The translations under genes were made by a program, and so were the position numbers. 64,000 nucleotides of DNA from Cyclobacteriaceae bacterium (GTDB taxonomy: Bacteria; Bacteroidota; Bacteroidia; Cytophagales; Cyclobacteriaceae). The first letter of the stretch is position 1. Every line of letters starts with the position of its first letter. This document shows positions 44,045-53,659 of the stretch, piece by piece. The stretch is from assembly GCA_016786585.1 (NCBI GenBank), contig JAEUUI010000008.1, positions 124,001-188,000 on the forward strand. The letters are read 5' to 3'. The notes below the pieces were generated by a model, which was not told where the DNA came from, did not search any database, and saw nothing but the letters and a program-made list of their open reading frames with translations.

Positions 44045-45057
44045 TGGAATACGTAGTGATCGCATATCTTTTTCTCTCAATCCTGCTGTACGTTGTACTG
44101 GGCGGGGCCGACTTTGGGGCCGGTATTATCGAGCTGTTTACTTCGGCCAGAAATAAAAACCGAACACGCGACACACTTTATCGTGCCATCGGCCCGATCT
44201 GGGAGGCTAACCACATGTGGCTGATCATTACAATCGTAATCCTGTTTGTTGCATATCCGCTGATCTACGCGGAGATGTCGGTGTACTTACACATCCCGTT
44301 GTTAGTCATGCTTTTTGGAATCATTGCGCGCGGAACGGCATTTGTATTCCGGCATTACGATGCTGTAAAGGATGATATGCAGCATCTGTACAACCGCATT
44401 TACTTTGCATCAAGCTTTATTACCCCGCTCTTTCTCGGCATCATTGCCGGAAGTGTAATTTCCGGGCATATCGATCATGCTGCAACATCATTTGCTGACG
44501 TGTACATTTTTAGCTGGCTCAATTGGTTTTCAATTGGTGTCGGACTTTTCGTAGTAGCGTTGTGCGGATTTCTGGCGTCCGTTTACCTGATCGGAGAAAC
44601 TGATAATCCGGAAGACCGGAGAAGGTTTATCAACAAGGCACGTCATATGAACATAGCGGCGGTGGCAAGTGGTGTGTATGTTTTTATTACGGCATGGATT
44701 GACGGAATACCGCTGGTAAACTGGATCTTCGGTACTACGATTGGACTGATCGCAGTTATCGCGGCCAGTATTTCGCTCGTTGTGTTATGGATTCTGATTT
44801 ATTCCGGCAATGCAATCATCATTCGGATGCTGGCCGGTTTTCAGGTTACCATGATTCTGCTGGCCCTGGGTTACGCACACTTCCCGGATTTTATTGTGAT
44901 AACCAACGGTACAAACTTAACGCTGATGGATCATCGCGCTACTATGCAAACCATCAACGCGCTTGGGTGGGCACTGCTGATCGGTACGATCTTCATCATT
45001 CCGGCACTCTTCTACCTGTACTATAAATTCAAGCACAAGGAATACCCGCACGAGTAG
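44044..45057 (+). CDS. cydB: Cytochrome bd oxidase subunit II
   Basis: A 337-aa protein with eight to nine membrane helices and the family opening YVVIAYLFLSILLYVVLGGADFGAGI, the GPIWEANHMW motif and RGTAFVFRHYD. It is the structural partner of CydA. Translation is coupled to cydA through a one-base overlap. No CydX-like micro-ORF was seen directly after it: the next gene is convergent and starts two bases on. Confidence 0.95.
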   Translation: MEYVVIAYLFLSILLYVVLGGADFGAGIIELFTSARNKNRTRDTLYRAIGPIWEANHMWLIITIVILFVAYPLIYAEMSVYLHIPLLVMLFGIIARGTAFVFRHYDAVKDDMQHLYNRIYFASSFITPLFLGIIAGSVISGHIDHAATSFADVYIFSWLNWFSIGVGLFVVALCGFLASVYLIGETDNPEDRRRFINKARHMNIAAVASGVYVFITAWIDGIPLVNWIFGTTIGLIAVIAASISLVVLWILIYSGNAIIIRMLAGFQVTMILLALGYAHFPDFIVITNGTNLTLMDHRATMQTINALGWALLIGTIFIIPALFYLYYKFKHKEYPHE

Positions 45058-45058
45058 A

Positions 45059-46390
45059 TCACGCGACTTCAGGTGCTACCGGATTGATCTTTGTCTTCCG
45101 TTTTTTACGTTGCTCACGAACCGTGATTCTGTTCAGAATCTCCGAGAGTATCAATCCAAATAATACGAAGCCGATGAAGAGGACGAATCCCGGCTGTAAC
45201 GATGTTTCGCTTGTCGAGAGGCTAACGAGCGATTCTGTTTTCATGGTTAGTCCGCTGATTTGATTGTCCAAAATTCCGCGAAAGCCAATGTATGCCATGA
45301 AAATAGCCACTACGTATACATCGGCCATGCTCCATTTTCCGGATTTGAAAGCGAAGAACCGGATTACTTTATTATGGCGCCACTTTGTTTTTCCGAGGAG
45401 GTAGAGTTTGGTTGACAGAATCTTGGCTACCGGAAACAGAATGCTGAAGGCCATGATCAGAATCCCGACAATAATCGAATCGTATTTTCCGGTTTCAAGC
45501 AAAATGTGAACAACGTCAACAATACTTTTGCTTTGGAAAAAAATCACCTGGTCTTTGAATTGAATCGGCTCACCGATCAGTTGAAAGGTAAGTTCTTTAA
45601 TACGGGCATCGATTTCAATCATCGGTGATGTAACGCCTGCGAATAACACAATCAGCGCAAGCAAAACCGACATAATGAATAAAGGCGTGTGATAAACCTT
45701 GGTATCGCGTACAAGCCACCAGAGAAACAGGAATGCGAGCAGCACACCCAGCAACACGAACATAAAAAAGTATGCAGAATCCTGTAAACCATCGAGAACA
45801 AGGTCTGCGCGTGTGTTGAATTCTTCAAGACTGGAAGCTTCATACTTGGCAAGAATTACCTGAACGCGGTTAACATCGTTTACGCTGTCGTACGTGATTG
45901 ATCCGAACTGTTCTAATTTACTTTGAATAAGAAATTTCAGACGTTCTTTGTTTTTCTTGTTGGTAATTTCCTTGACGATCGTTTCCGAAAACTGGGGTAC
46001 ACGCTTGTGAAGCTTGTCTTCATTGTACAAAGCCTTCACCGCCACCTTGCGAATTTTTCCCTTGAAGGTTTTCTGCTTCGCATTGATCATGCTGTCGGCC
46101 TTGTTGATTACCGCGTGGAGTACTTCCGAAACTTCGGCTTTAAGCGCCTTTTCCTGTTCGGGAGTGAATTCAAAATCGTCAATGCGATGCGTTACGACAC
46201 GCACCATATGATCGCGCCACGCATTCACGGAAAGTAAGCCGTAAGTGATATTATTCAGTAAACTGTAATCGCGCTTGATTTCTGCACGCTCTTGCGACAG
46301 ATCATAAACCTTGAATGCGCTAAATGCTGCAATAACAAGCAGGGCAGCAGTGATTAAAATGATGAACGAACGTTGTAGATATAGTTTCAA
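45059..46390 (-). CDS. PqiA-domain membrane protein with long N-terminal extension
   Basis: A 443-aa protein. Residues 8-25 are a membrane anchor; residues 30-205 are a charged, helical, probably periplasmic region; the last 230 residues contain four TM helices with the paraquat-inducible protein A pattern (ILFPVAKILSTKLYLLG and GKWSMADVYVVAIFMAYIGF). PqiA proteins usually work with MCE-domain PqiB in lipid transport between membranes, but no MCE gene is adjacent, so its partner or role may differ. It is convergent with cydB. Confidence 0.8.
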   Translation of the reverse strand: MKLYLQRSFIILITAALLVIAAFSAFKVYDLSQERAEIKRDYSLLNNITYGLLSVNAWRDHMVRVVTHRIDDFEFTPEQEKALKAEVSEVLHAVINKADSMINAKQKTFKGKIRKVAVKALYNEDKLHKRVPQFSETIVKEITNKKNKERLKFLIQSKLEQFGSITYDSVNDVNRVQVILAKYEASSLEEFNTRADLVLDGLQDSAYFFMFVLLGVLLAFLFLWWLVRDTKVYHTPLFIMSVLLALIVLFAGVTSPMIEIDARIKELTFQLIGEPIQFKDQVIFFQSKSIVDVVHILLETGKYDSIIVGILIMAFSILFPVAKILSTKLYLLGKTKWRHNKVIRFFAFKSGKWSMADVYVVAIFMAYIGFRGILDNQISGLTMKTESLVSLSTSETSLQPGFVLFIGFVLFGLILSEILNRITVREQRKKRKTKINPVAPEVA

Positions 46391-46500
46391 GCGAGCAGGG
46401 GTTAACCTTCATGCTCGGACTGTCAATCGGTATGCCAAGCGCAATTACCGCTTACGAAGCGCTGGAAAAAGATTTACCTGGGGAAAATATTTCTCACCCG

Positions 46501-47700
46501 TTAAAAATAGCTTAACCATTTGTACGAATGCGTGCTTTTGTATCGGTTATACCAGCTGCATAGCGGGTAGAGGACAAGTACTGTAGTTAACCAGGCAATG
46601 TAGGTCCAAATAAGAGGGTAGCCGGTGCCCGGCCCGATTCCGCCCAAGCCCGCACTCACGTGAAAATCGATATCACTCAGGGATTTACCCGAAACGATTA
46701 AATGTGTGACGAGGGCGGCAATGTGCAATACGTAAAAATGGACAATGAAATAGAATAACGGTACGCGGCCAAATACGGTAGCCTTCTCGACAAACCATCC
46801 GCGGGCTTGCTCGGTGAAGGAAAGTAAAATCAGAATTGGTCCGAGGATCATCAGGGTAAACAAAAGCGTAACCGGGTATTTTGTACAGTTGATGAAACTC
46901 AGGAATGTGAACCATGAATTTTCCTGCACAGCCCACGCATCCAGTGGCGCGAGAATGTTCGTAAAGCGGATAACGACAAACAGTCCAATGGCTGACAGCC
47001 CGACAATCCGAAGAATGCGTTTTCTTTTTGTATCAGTGAAATGTGTATAAAGTCTCGCTGCTCCGTATCCCGTCAGCATGATGCTTAGCCAGGGGATAAC
47101 CGGATAGCTCACAAAGATACCGTGATTGGCATCAAGGGCGATGAATCCCGGTTGAACGGCCAATGTCCACAACGTATAACCGGCATCTTCCGGGGCAAAT
47201 CGGATGGCAGTCAGGGCATCGTGACCGAAAATCAAGACCAGACCGATAGTCAGCGCGGCTTGCTGGGGAAGGAATGCCAAAACCGATAAGATCATCATGG
47301 ATGCTCCGATGGTGTAAATAACCTCGAAGAAGGTGATGTCGAAATAAAAATTGAACGTGAAGCCGAAACGCATTACGGTCAATTCAATAATGATCAACCA
47401 TAATCCGCGAGTAAATAAAAACCACGACAACTCTTTTTTCGATTTCCGCTGCAGCGATAATCCTGCTGATAACCCGGAGAGGAAAACGAATGTTGGTGCG
47501 CAGAAGTGTGTAATCCAGCGGGTGAAGAATAGTAGTGTGGTGGTCTTGGTTAAATCAGTCGGGTTAAAAAGATTTGCATCAACATGAAAAAAATCGCGTG
47601 TGTGATCGAGTGCCATGATGATCATCACAATCCCGCGAACGAGATCAATCGAAGCGATTCGTTGTTTTTGATTCAGGGTTGATGCAAGTTCAGTTGTCAT
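46501..47700 (-). CDS. DUF1624 / heparan-alpha-glucosaminide acetyltransferase-like membrane protein
   Basis: A 399-aa polytopic protein starting with the family signature RIASIDLVRGIVMIIMALDHTRDFF and HFCAPTFVFLSGLSAGL. It has ten or so membrane helices. DUF1624 proteins are related to membrane acyltransferases and may acylate envelope sugars; no substrate can be named. It begins 3 nt after the rhomboid protease gene, so the two form an operon. Confidence 0.85.
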   Translation of the reverse strand: MTTELASTLNQKQRIASIDLVRGIVMIIMALDHTRDFFHVDANLFNPTDLTKTTTLLFFTRWITHFCAPTFVFLSGLSAGLSLQRKSKKELSWFLFTRGLWLIIIELTVMRFGFTFNFYFDITFFEVIYTIGASMMILSVLAFLPQQAALTIGLVLIFGHDALTAIRFAPEDAGYTLWTLAVQPGFIALDANHGIFVSYPVIPWLSIMLTGYGAARLYTHFTDTKRKRILRIVGLSAIGLFVVIRFTNILAPLDAWAVQENSWFTFLSFINCTKYPVTLLFTLMILGPILILLSFTEQARGWFVEKATVFGRVPLFYFIVHFYVLHIAALVTHLIVSGKSLSDIDFHVSAGLGGIGPGTGYPLIWTYIAWLTTVLVLYPLCSWYNRYKSTHSYKWLSYF

Positions 47701-47703
47701 GCG

Positions 47704-48330
47704 TTAAAACATTTTCCACGATGAAATCTGCTCCAGAAAAATCCGGATCGAATCAGGATATAATACGATGCAAAATAAAACACCAAATAACGCTCCGTAC
47801 AAGTGGGCATCATGGTTGATTCCATCGCGGGAGCGTTTCGCGCTCACATACGAGTAAATCAGGTATAGAATAGCAAAAATGAATCCTTTGATCGGTATTG
47901 CGAAATAGAGGTATAGATTCGAAAGCGGATCAAATAGAATGCAGGCGAAGATTACAGCAGCAACAGCACCGGATGCACCTAACGAATTATAGGTCGGATT
48001 ATTCCTATGCTTCAAAACAGTTGGCAGGTCGGATACTACTACGCCCAGTATGTACATGGCAACGTAATAGGCTGGTCCCAGCGGACCGAATATCTCGCCA
48101 AAATAGTACTCCAGGTTAGGGCCAAAGAAGTACAGGGAAAGCATGTTGAAGATCAGGTGAACATGATCTTTATGAATAAATCCGGAAGTAACAAGCCGGT
48201 AATATTGACCCCGATGAGTAACCATATACGGGTTCATCATGAGTTTGTAAAGTACTTCGCGTTTGCCCATCGCATACAGACTAACGGCAGAAGTAATGAC
48301 AATAATTGCAATGGTTAGATTGAATTCCAT
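47704..48330 (-). CDS. Rhomboid family intramembrane serine protease
   Basis: A 208-aa protein with six membrane helices. The catalytic Ser120 lies in SLGASGAVAAVIF (the GxSG motif) and the partner His176 in HDAHLYGALFG. The Bacteroidota-type sequence FIHKDHVHLIFNMLSLYFFG carries the HxxxN oxyanion-side region. It cuts membrane proteins inside the bilayer; its substrate is unknown. The DUF1624 gene follows in the same unit. Confidence 0.93.
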   Translation of the reverse strand: MEFNLTIAIIVITSAVSLYAMGKREVLYKLMMNPYMVTHRGQYYRLVTSGFIHKDHVHLIFNMLSLYFFGPNLEYYFGEIFGPLGPAYYVAMYILGVVVSDLPTVLKHRNNPTYNSLGASGAVAAVIFACILFDPLSNLYLYFAIPIKGFIFAILYLIYSYVSAKRSRDGINHDAHLYGALFGVLFCIVLYPDSIRIFLEQISSWKMF

Positions 48331-48404
48331 GCGAGCGTTAAATTATGGATTAATTTGTGTAAAGATAGGTGCGAGACCTCACCCGCGATGGGGTATATGC
48401 TGAA

Positions 48405-49835
48405 TTATTCTTCTTCCGGTGCGATCCAAAGCACGGAGTTGCCGTTCCGGAATTCATTTTGTTCCCAAAGCTCATTGCCCGGATCGATGATCCATTTGCC
48501 ATCCACAATAAACTTGTAGAGATGCTTGCCGGGTGGGAGATAGGCTTCGTAAATCCAACCGGTGGAAGTTTTTTTCATGGTATAACCAACACCCCAGTCG
48601 TTAAATGTTCCGGCTACGGAAACACTGGTTGCGTTCAGGTATTGCTTCAGAACAAACGTGTGGTTTGGTTTAACCGAGAGAACGGAATTGGTGTGACCAT
48701 GCAGACTGGCCATGTGCGGATTAGCAGGATCGGTCATCCATTGCCCGTCAATAATAAATTTATATTGATAATTTCCGGGAGCCAGCACATACGGGAGTTC
48801 CCATCCGCCAGCTGTCTTTTTCATAACAAGCTGCTCTTCATTCCAGTTATTGAACTCTCCGGACAAGATTACCCGGTGTGCATCGGGAAAGCCGTTTAAC
48901 CGGAAAACAAATGCCTCACCTCTTTGGATAAATGAATTATAATTTCCACGGCCATCATCACGCCTGTTTGGATTGTCGGGGTCAATAATCCATTCACCAT
49001 CCACGATGAATTTATATTCATACGTGCCGTCTTTCAGGTATACCGGAAGTGTCCAGCCGGTGGCTGTTTTTTGCATCCTGAGATCGCGTTCGTTCCAGTT
49101 GTTAAAGGTGCCGGTTACCTGAACTTTTTTGGCGTTCGGACGACCCTGTAACACAAACTCGTAATTGGTAACATAGTAAACCGAATTTAAACCACCCTGC
49201 CCGTCATCTTCCCGTCTGTCGTTGAATGGGTCTTCCATCCAATGACTGTCGACAATAAATTTATACTGATGCTTTCCGGGCTGCAGCGGAACAATGGCCA
49301 GCCACCCTGAGTCGCTTTTAATCATCCGGGTTTTTAACGTGCTCCATTCATTAAATGTACCCGACAGGTAAACATCTTTAGCCGAGCGATAACCTTTCAG
49401 GAAAAAACGTGTACCTGACTTAGTGGTTACAACCGATGCGTGGCGAATTGCGTTTGTACCAAATGTTGCTGTAACCTGCGATTGAATTGTCATGGACAGA
49501 TCACTCTTGTAATGTATGATCGCCTTATTCCATTTGATATCCCCGCTCAGATCGGTAATGGACTTATAGATTTTATATCCTGTATTTGTTTTGACAAGTT
49601 TCCAGCCTTCTTTTCCCCAGCGGCCCAGGCTGTTGAATTTCCAGAGTGTATCCAGCGAAAGGCCTTCCATTCCGGTTTGAGTCAACAGCTTCTCCTGTTC
49701 CGTTCGCGGCATTTTTGAATCGAGGTTGAGTACAATGTTATGACCTTCGATTTTATACTCCCGTGGATCAGGTGTTTGCGCATAACCAGCCAGAACTGTT
49801 ATCAAGTAAATCAATATGGTAACCCGGGTTCTCAT
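48405..49835 (-). CDS. Secreted protein with four glycogen-binding-like (CBM48/E-set) repeats
   Basis: A 476-aa protein with a signal peptide (residues 1-19, ending GYAQ), a unique region (20-140) and four tandem E-set modules at about 144-222, 227-303, 309-388 and 393-472. Each repeat has the pattern VxLSGTFNxW...LxPGxHxYKFIVDGxWxxDP typical of AMPK/CBM48 glycogen-binding domains. The tryptophans and KFIVD strands recur at about 83-residue spacing. No catalytic domain is present. It overlaps the end of the aspartyl protease gene by 4 nt. It may bind surface or storage glucans, which is inference. Confidence 0.88.
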   Translation of the reverse strand: MRTRVTILIYLITVLAGYAQTPDPREYKIEGHNIVLNLDSKMPRTEQEKLLTQTGMEGLSLDTLWKFNSLGRWGKEGWKLVKTNTGYKIYKSITDLSGDIKWNKAIIHYKSDLSMTIQSQVTATFGTNAIRHASVVTTKSGTRFFLKGYRSAKDVYLSGTFNEWSTLKTRMIKSDSGWLAIVPLQPGKHQYKFIVDSHWMEDPFNDRREDDGQGGLNSVYYVTNYEFVLQGRPNAKKVQVTGTFNNWNERDLRMQKTATGWTLPVYLKDGTYEYKFIVDGEWIIDPDNPNRRDDGRGNYNSFIQRGEAFVFRLNGFPDAHRVILSGEFNNWNEEQLVMKKTAGGWELPYVLAPGNYQYKFIIDGQWMTDPANPHMASLHGHTNSVLSVKPNHTFVLKQYLNATSVSVAGTFNDWGVGYTMKKTSTGWIYEAYLPPGKHLYKFIVDGKWIIDPGNELWEQNEFRNGNSVLWIAPEEE

Positions 49836-50830
49836 GGCTTGGTGAGCTCGAATGGGTGCATTCGCAGCTCTTTCGTAACAAAGTTGATGCTAATTATTCC
49901 TTTCACCAAAAAATTGCTGCCCAGCATCCCGTCAATTGTACGGCCATAGGCTTCCCCCAAATTGTCAAGCCGGGTGATTGCGGCATGCATATTTTTGAAC
50001 GAACGGCCACCAATGACAATATCGTCAATCGTGCCGAGCAGGACTTCCGTTTGAACTCCGCCTGTTCCCACCAAGACCATGCGTTTCGAAACACGGAAAA
50101 CTTCCAGTACTTTATCGGGCAACCGGTTGCTCAGCGCGTTCGCCTCTGCACCGGTGTCGACACAGAACACAAGTTTCTTTCCTGCCACGACTACATCAAC
50201 GGTTATCGTGTTCCGGGTCAGTTTAAAGGGTACGGTTAGTGTTGGTTCGGATTTTACAATGCGTTGATTCTCCGGAACAACTCCGTTCTTATCAAGTTTG
50301 TGAAGATACAGTACGCTTTTGTGAACATCGATTACCATTTCAAATGAAGTGAACAAACTCACGCCCAGCAAACCAAGAATTTTTATGCCCCGATGGTTTT
50401 CAATGTGGCCCAGATCATTTAAATCGGCTGGAAGGTTTTCGAAATAAAGCTCGCGGATCGCAAAGTCGTCTACTTTTGTTCGCATCACCGGAGTGATAGT
50501 GCCCCCGGCATTGGCGGCCGACAGATTGGCATCCCAGCCTTTTCTGAAATATGTTTTGTTCAGAACAAGAATCGGAGAGCCTGTGTCAAGGATAAAGTTT
50601 CCGATGGTTGTATCAATGCGGGCTTCAATGATGATCAGGTTCTGAATGCGCTTGATCGGAATTACCAGGGTTTGGAAATCATCACAGACTGCGCCCGAAA
50701 AAAGAATAGAAAGGTTAACAACCGAATGCGCCTTCTCATCGCCCGGCACGGATGTACGCGCGAATGCCCCGAGTGAGCAGATCAGCAGTGAAATTGCAAG
50801 TAGAAGTCTATTCAAATCCGGGGCTTTCAC
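49832..50830 (-). CDS. Retropepsin-like aspartyl protease with two DTG motifs
   Basis: A 332-aa protein with a signal peptide (residues 8-25). Two Asp-Thr-Gly motifs occur, FILDTGSP with Asp82 and FCVDTGAEA with Asp225, each followed by a hydrophobic Gly-rich flap partner (KILGLLGVSLF and IDGMLGSNFL). It therefore resembles a single-chain, two-lobed pepsin built from retropepsin halves and could act without dimerising. The role is likely periplasmic or surface proteolysis. The CBM48-repeat gene overlaps it by 4 nt downstream. Confidence 0.88.
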   Translation of the reverse strand: MKAPDLNRLLLAISLLICSLGAFARTSVPGDEKAHSVVNLSILFSGAVCDDFQTLVIPIKRIQNLIIIEARIDTTIGNFILDTGSPILVLNKTYFRKGWDANLSAANAGGTITPVMRTKVDDFAIRELYFENLPADLNDLGHIENHRGIKILGLLGVSLFTSFEMVIDVHKSVLYLHKLDKNGVVPENQRIVKSEPTLTVPFKLTRNTITVDVVVAGKKLVFCVDTGAEANALSNRLPDKVLEVFRVSKRMVLVGTGGVQTEVLLGTIDDIVIGGRSFKNMHAAITRLDNLGEAYGRTIDGMLGSNFLVKGIISINFVTKELRMHPFELTKP

Positions 50831-50883
50831 AGCCTTAACGGATTCGGGTAAAATATGATGCAGAAAATACGCCCTAAAACCGA

Positions 50884-52113
50884 TTAAATTCCGACTTCTA
50901 CCTGGAAACGCATGATAAAATATTCGTGGTCATCTTCAGCGCCTTCCAGCCATGTGTCTTTCGCATAGGTGAACTCGGTTTGAAGCTTTACGCGGTGCCC
51001 GCGAAGATATTTAGTTGCGCCAAGGGTGTATTGTTCGAGTTTCGGTTCCAGCAGTTGAATATCATCATCAGGTGTGACAACGGAATAACGGCCGATGATT
51101 TCATAATTACTTCTGAACAGGTAACTGCCCTGATAATTCTGGCCATTGCCCGCAAATACGTGCTGTTCTTTTGTTACATCGTCAGGATTAATCGTAATCG
51201 GATCCTTTGCGTACCGTCTGAGATATTCTCCCGCGAACGCCCAGCCGTTGTGCTTGTAAAGCAAATCAAACATGGTTGTTTCGATGTCGCGCGATTGATA
51301 CAAATATTTCCCTAACTGTCCGCCTGAACGTTTTGCATTTTCGTTGTTCGAAAATCCGCCCCCGATGGAAAGCTTCGGTCTTGGCTCGCGTGCAAGGTCG
51401 CCCTCGAAGTAATCGCCATTATTCGTAAACTCTCCGAACGGAAGCAGCTCAATTCGTCCGGTATAACATAAGCCGTTCACGGCAATGTCGGTTTTAACAG
51501 TGGAAGATGTCCCGGCATTGTTAAAGTTTCGGCCGTCACCTGAACTTACTGCTCCACGGATCACATAGTTAAAGCCTTTGATCGCATTGCGATAGTAAAG
51601 CTGAACACCAAAATCACGGTCTATATTAAACTCAGAGTTTACAATGGAACGGTCAGGCAATTGCAAGTCGCCTGACGAGTTTACCCGTTGACGGTTTCCG
51701 GGAAGTTTGGTTTGCCCGATACCCAGTGCAAAGTGTTTGTTAAAGTTGTAGATAACCATCGCGTCACGGATGATGTTCGGAAAGCCGCTGTCTTCATAGT
51801 CAATGTCACCACGGGAAAAAGAAAGCTGTAACACATACGTGAGTTTGGGATTATAAACGTATCCATCCAGCCTCAAACGAAGCCTGCGCACGCGGCCTTC
51901 AATAACTTCGGGTTCCCAGTCCGTTGGGCTTGTTGTTTCGATACCCACCCGGTTCTGCATCCGGAAGCGGATATTCATCAAAAACAAGCTATCGGGCGAC
52001 ATGATCCCGAGGCCTTTTCCGTACGTGAAATAGGGAATCTGTGTATTAAGTTGGGCGAATGCCGGGATGGCTAATACGATCAGCAGCGCTGAAACAGATG
52101 CGAATCTTTTCAT
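50884..52113 (-). CDS. Phosphate-selective (OprO/OprP-type) outer-membrane porin
   Basis: A 409-aa protein with a clean signal peptide (to residue 20, PAFAQ) and a 16-stranded barrel pattern: PKLTYVLQLSFSRGDIDYED, LGIGQTKLPGNRQRV, the FAGEYLRRYAK strand, and the terminal FQVEVGI. This matches the porin family OprO/OprP of Bacteroidota. It lies downstream of the phosphate transporter gene on the same strand, which supports phosphate uptake. A stable hairpin sits between the two genes. Confidence 0.85.
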   Translation of the reverse strand: MKRFASVSALLIVLAIPAFAQLNTQIPYFTYGKGLGIMSPDSLFLMNIRFRMQNRVGIETTSPTDWEPEVIEGRVRRLRLRLDGYVYNPKLTYVLQLSFSRGDIDYEDSGFPNIIRDAMVIYNFNKHFALGIGQTKLPGNRQRVNSSGDLQLPDRSIVNSEFNIDRDFGVQLYYRNAIKGFNYVIRGAVSSGDGRNFNNAGTSSTVKTDIAVNGLCYTGRIELLPFGEFTNNGDYFEGDLAREPRPKLSIGGGFSNNENAKRSGGQLGKYLYQSRDIETTMFDLLYKHNGWAFAGEYLRRYAKDPITINPDDVTKEQHVFAGNGQNYQGSYLFRSNYEIIGRYSVVTPDDDIQLLEPKLEQYTLGATKYLRGHRVKLQTEFTYAKDTWLEGAEDDHEYFIMRFQVEVGI

Positions 52114-52157
52114 TGAGGTTAGGTAGAGTTGACCGGAAAATTAGGCGTAATGTTCCG

Positions 52158-52177
52158 GAGCGCCAAACCTGGCGCTC
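52158..52177 (-). promoter_or_regulatory. Stable hairpin between the phosphate transporter and porin genes
   Basis: GAGCGCCA, loop AACC, TGGCGCTC is a perfect 8-bp stem in the 88-nt gap. On the minus strand no T-run follows, so it is not a classical terminator; it could stabilise mRNA or set different transporter and porin levels. Confidence 0.5.
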
Positions 52178-52201
52178 ATCTAAATCAAACGGGTTGATAA
52201 A

Positions 52202-53617
52202 TTAAATGAAGATTGTGCGGAACAGCAGGAATAAGGTACCGGCCATCAGCATAACCACGGGCAATGTCAGGAACCAGGCAATCAGGATGTTTCTGACTGT
52301 ATCGGCCTGAAGGTTCTTGATACCCTTGTTAGCCACCATACTTCCGGCAATACCCGAAGAAAGTACGTGCGTGGTACTCACCGGCAAGCCAAGGTATGTT
52401 GATACACCAATGGTACTTGCGGCAACAAGTTCCGCACTGGCACCCTGCGCATACGTAAGATGTTCCTTACCGATTTTCTCACCAATTGTTTTCACAATTC
52501 GTTTCCAGCCAATCATGGTACCAACACCGAGTGACATCGCGATCATCATGATAACCCACGTAGGAGAGTAGTCAATCATTTTGCGAAGGGATTTTGTTTG
52601 ATCGCCAAGGGCAGCGCGCTCTGCATCACTCATTCTCAATTCGGGCTTCTTCAACAAGTCTTTGATATTACGCTCAATCAGCATGATGTCTTTACGAACT
52701 TCGAAGCGCTGTTCTTTTGCAATAGCTGATACGGATGGTGTTGTAGCAACCAGAACTTTTAATTCATCATTCAGTTCGATTGTCTTGGTCAGCTTTTGCT
52801 GATCAGGATCGGAAAGCGGAGTACCGTCAACCGATTTTAAAATCTGTTCGATCTTTGCAACGGGCGCAGCAAGTGAAGTTGGTGAGAAATTTGAATCAAG
52901 CGCAAAATAAGCCGGAACGATTCCGATCAGGATAAGCATTACCAGACCCACGCCTTTCTGACCATCGTTCGAACCATGTGAAAAACTCACGCTCGTACAG
53001 GTGAGAATGAGTATGGCGCGAATCCAGGTTGGAGGAGGAGCGTTCTTTTTAGGTTCTTTAAACAAGCTGTCGCCATATTCGCTTCTGCGGGTCAACCGCT
53101 TGATAATGAACATCAGAATAATCGTCATCGAAAATCCGAATAGCGGAGATATCAATAGCGACATACCGGTTTGTGAAGCTTTCTCCCAGTTTACAGGGGC
53201 TTGTGTTACGCCAGGTAGTAATGAGTATGCAATGGCAACACCCAGAATGGATCCAAGCAATGTGTGGGAGCTTGAACACGGAATACCGAAATACCATGTC
53301 AGCAGGTTCCAGGCTATGGCACTGATCAATAAGGCCATAATCATTGACATACTGTGGGCAAGGTTTTGATCCACCAAAGTCTCTACCGGCAACAGATTAA
53401 TAATACCAACCGCTACCGTAATACCACCCAGCAATACACCCAGAAAATTGAACATACCCGACCAGATAACCGCTACCCAAGGCTTCAATGAGTTGGTATA
53501 AATTACAGTCGCAACTGCGTTAGCCGTGTCGTGGAAACCGTTTACAAATTCAAATCCGCAAGCGGCAATAAGGCAGAGGATTAGAAGGACTGAGTAGGAG
53601 AGGTCAAGGTCGAACAT
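52202..53617 (-). CDS. pit: Low-affinity inorganic phosphate transporter (PiT family)
   Basis: A 471-aa polytopic protein with the two PiT signatures: GFEFVNGFHDTANAVATVIYTN near the N-terminus and GVSTYLGLPVSTTHVLSSGI in the second half. Between them is a soluble, helical insertion of about 110 residues (around 250-360). It imports phosphate with protons or sodium as a metal complex. The porin gene follows on the same strand, giving an outer- and inner-membrane phosphate route. Confidence 0.94.
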   Translation of the reverse strand: MFDLDLSYSVLLILCLIAACGFEFVNGFHDTANAVATVIYTNSLKPWVAVIWSGMFNFLGVLLGGITVAVGIINLLPVETLVDQNLAHSMSMIMALLISAIAWNLLTWYFGIPCSSSHTLLGSILGVAIAYSLLPGVTQAPVNWEKASQTGMSLLISPLFGFSMTIILMFIIKRLTRRSEYGDSLFKEPKKNAPPPTWIRAILILTCTSVSFSHGSNDGQKGVGLVMLILIGIVPAYFALDSNFSPTSLAAPVAKIEQILKSVDGTPLSDPDQQKLTKTIELNDELKVLVATTPSVSAIAKEQRFEVRKDIMLIERNIKDLLKKPELRMSDAERAALGDQTKSLRKMIDYSPTWVIMMIAMSLGVGTMIGWKRIVKTIGEKIGKEHLTYAQGASAELVAASTIGVSTYLGLPVSTTHVLSSGIAGSMVANKGIKNLQADTVRNILIAWFLTLPVVMLMAGTLFLLFRTIFI

Positions 53618-53659
53618 ATAGACTATAGAAAAGCAGCCGCAATCTAACCGTTAAAAGCC

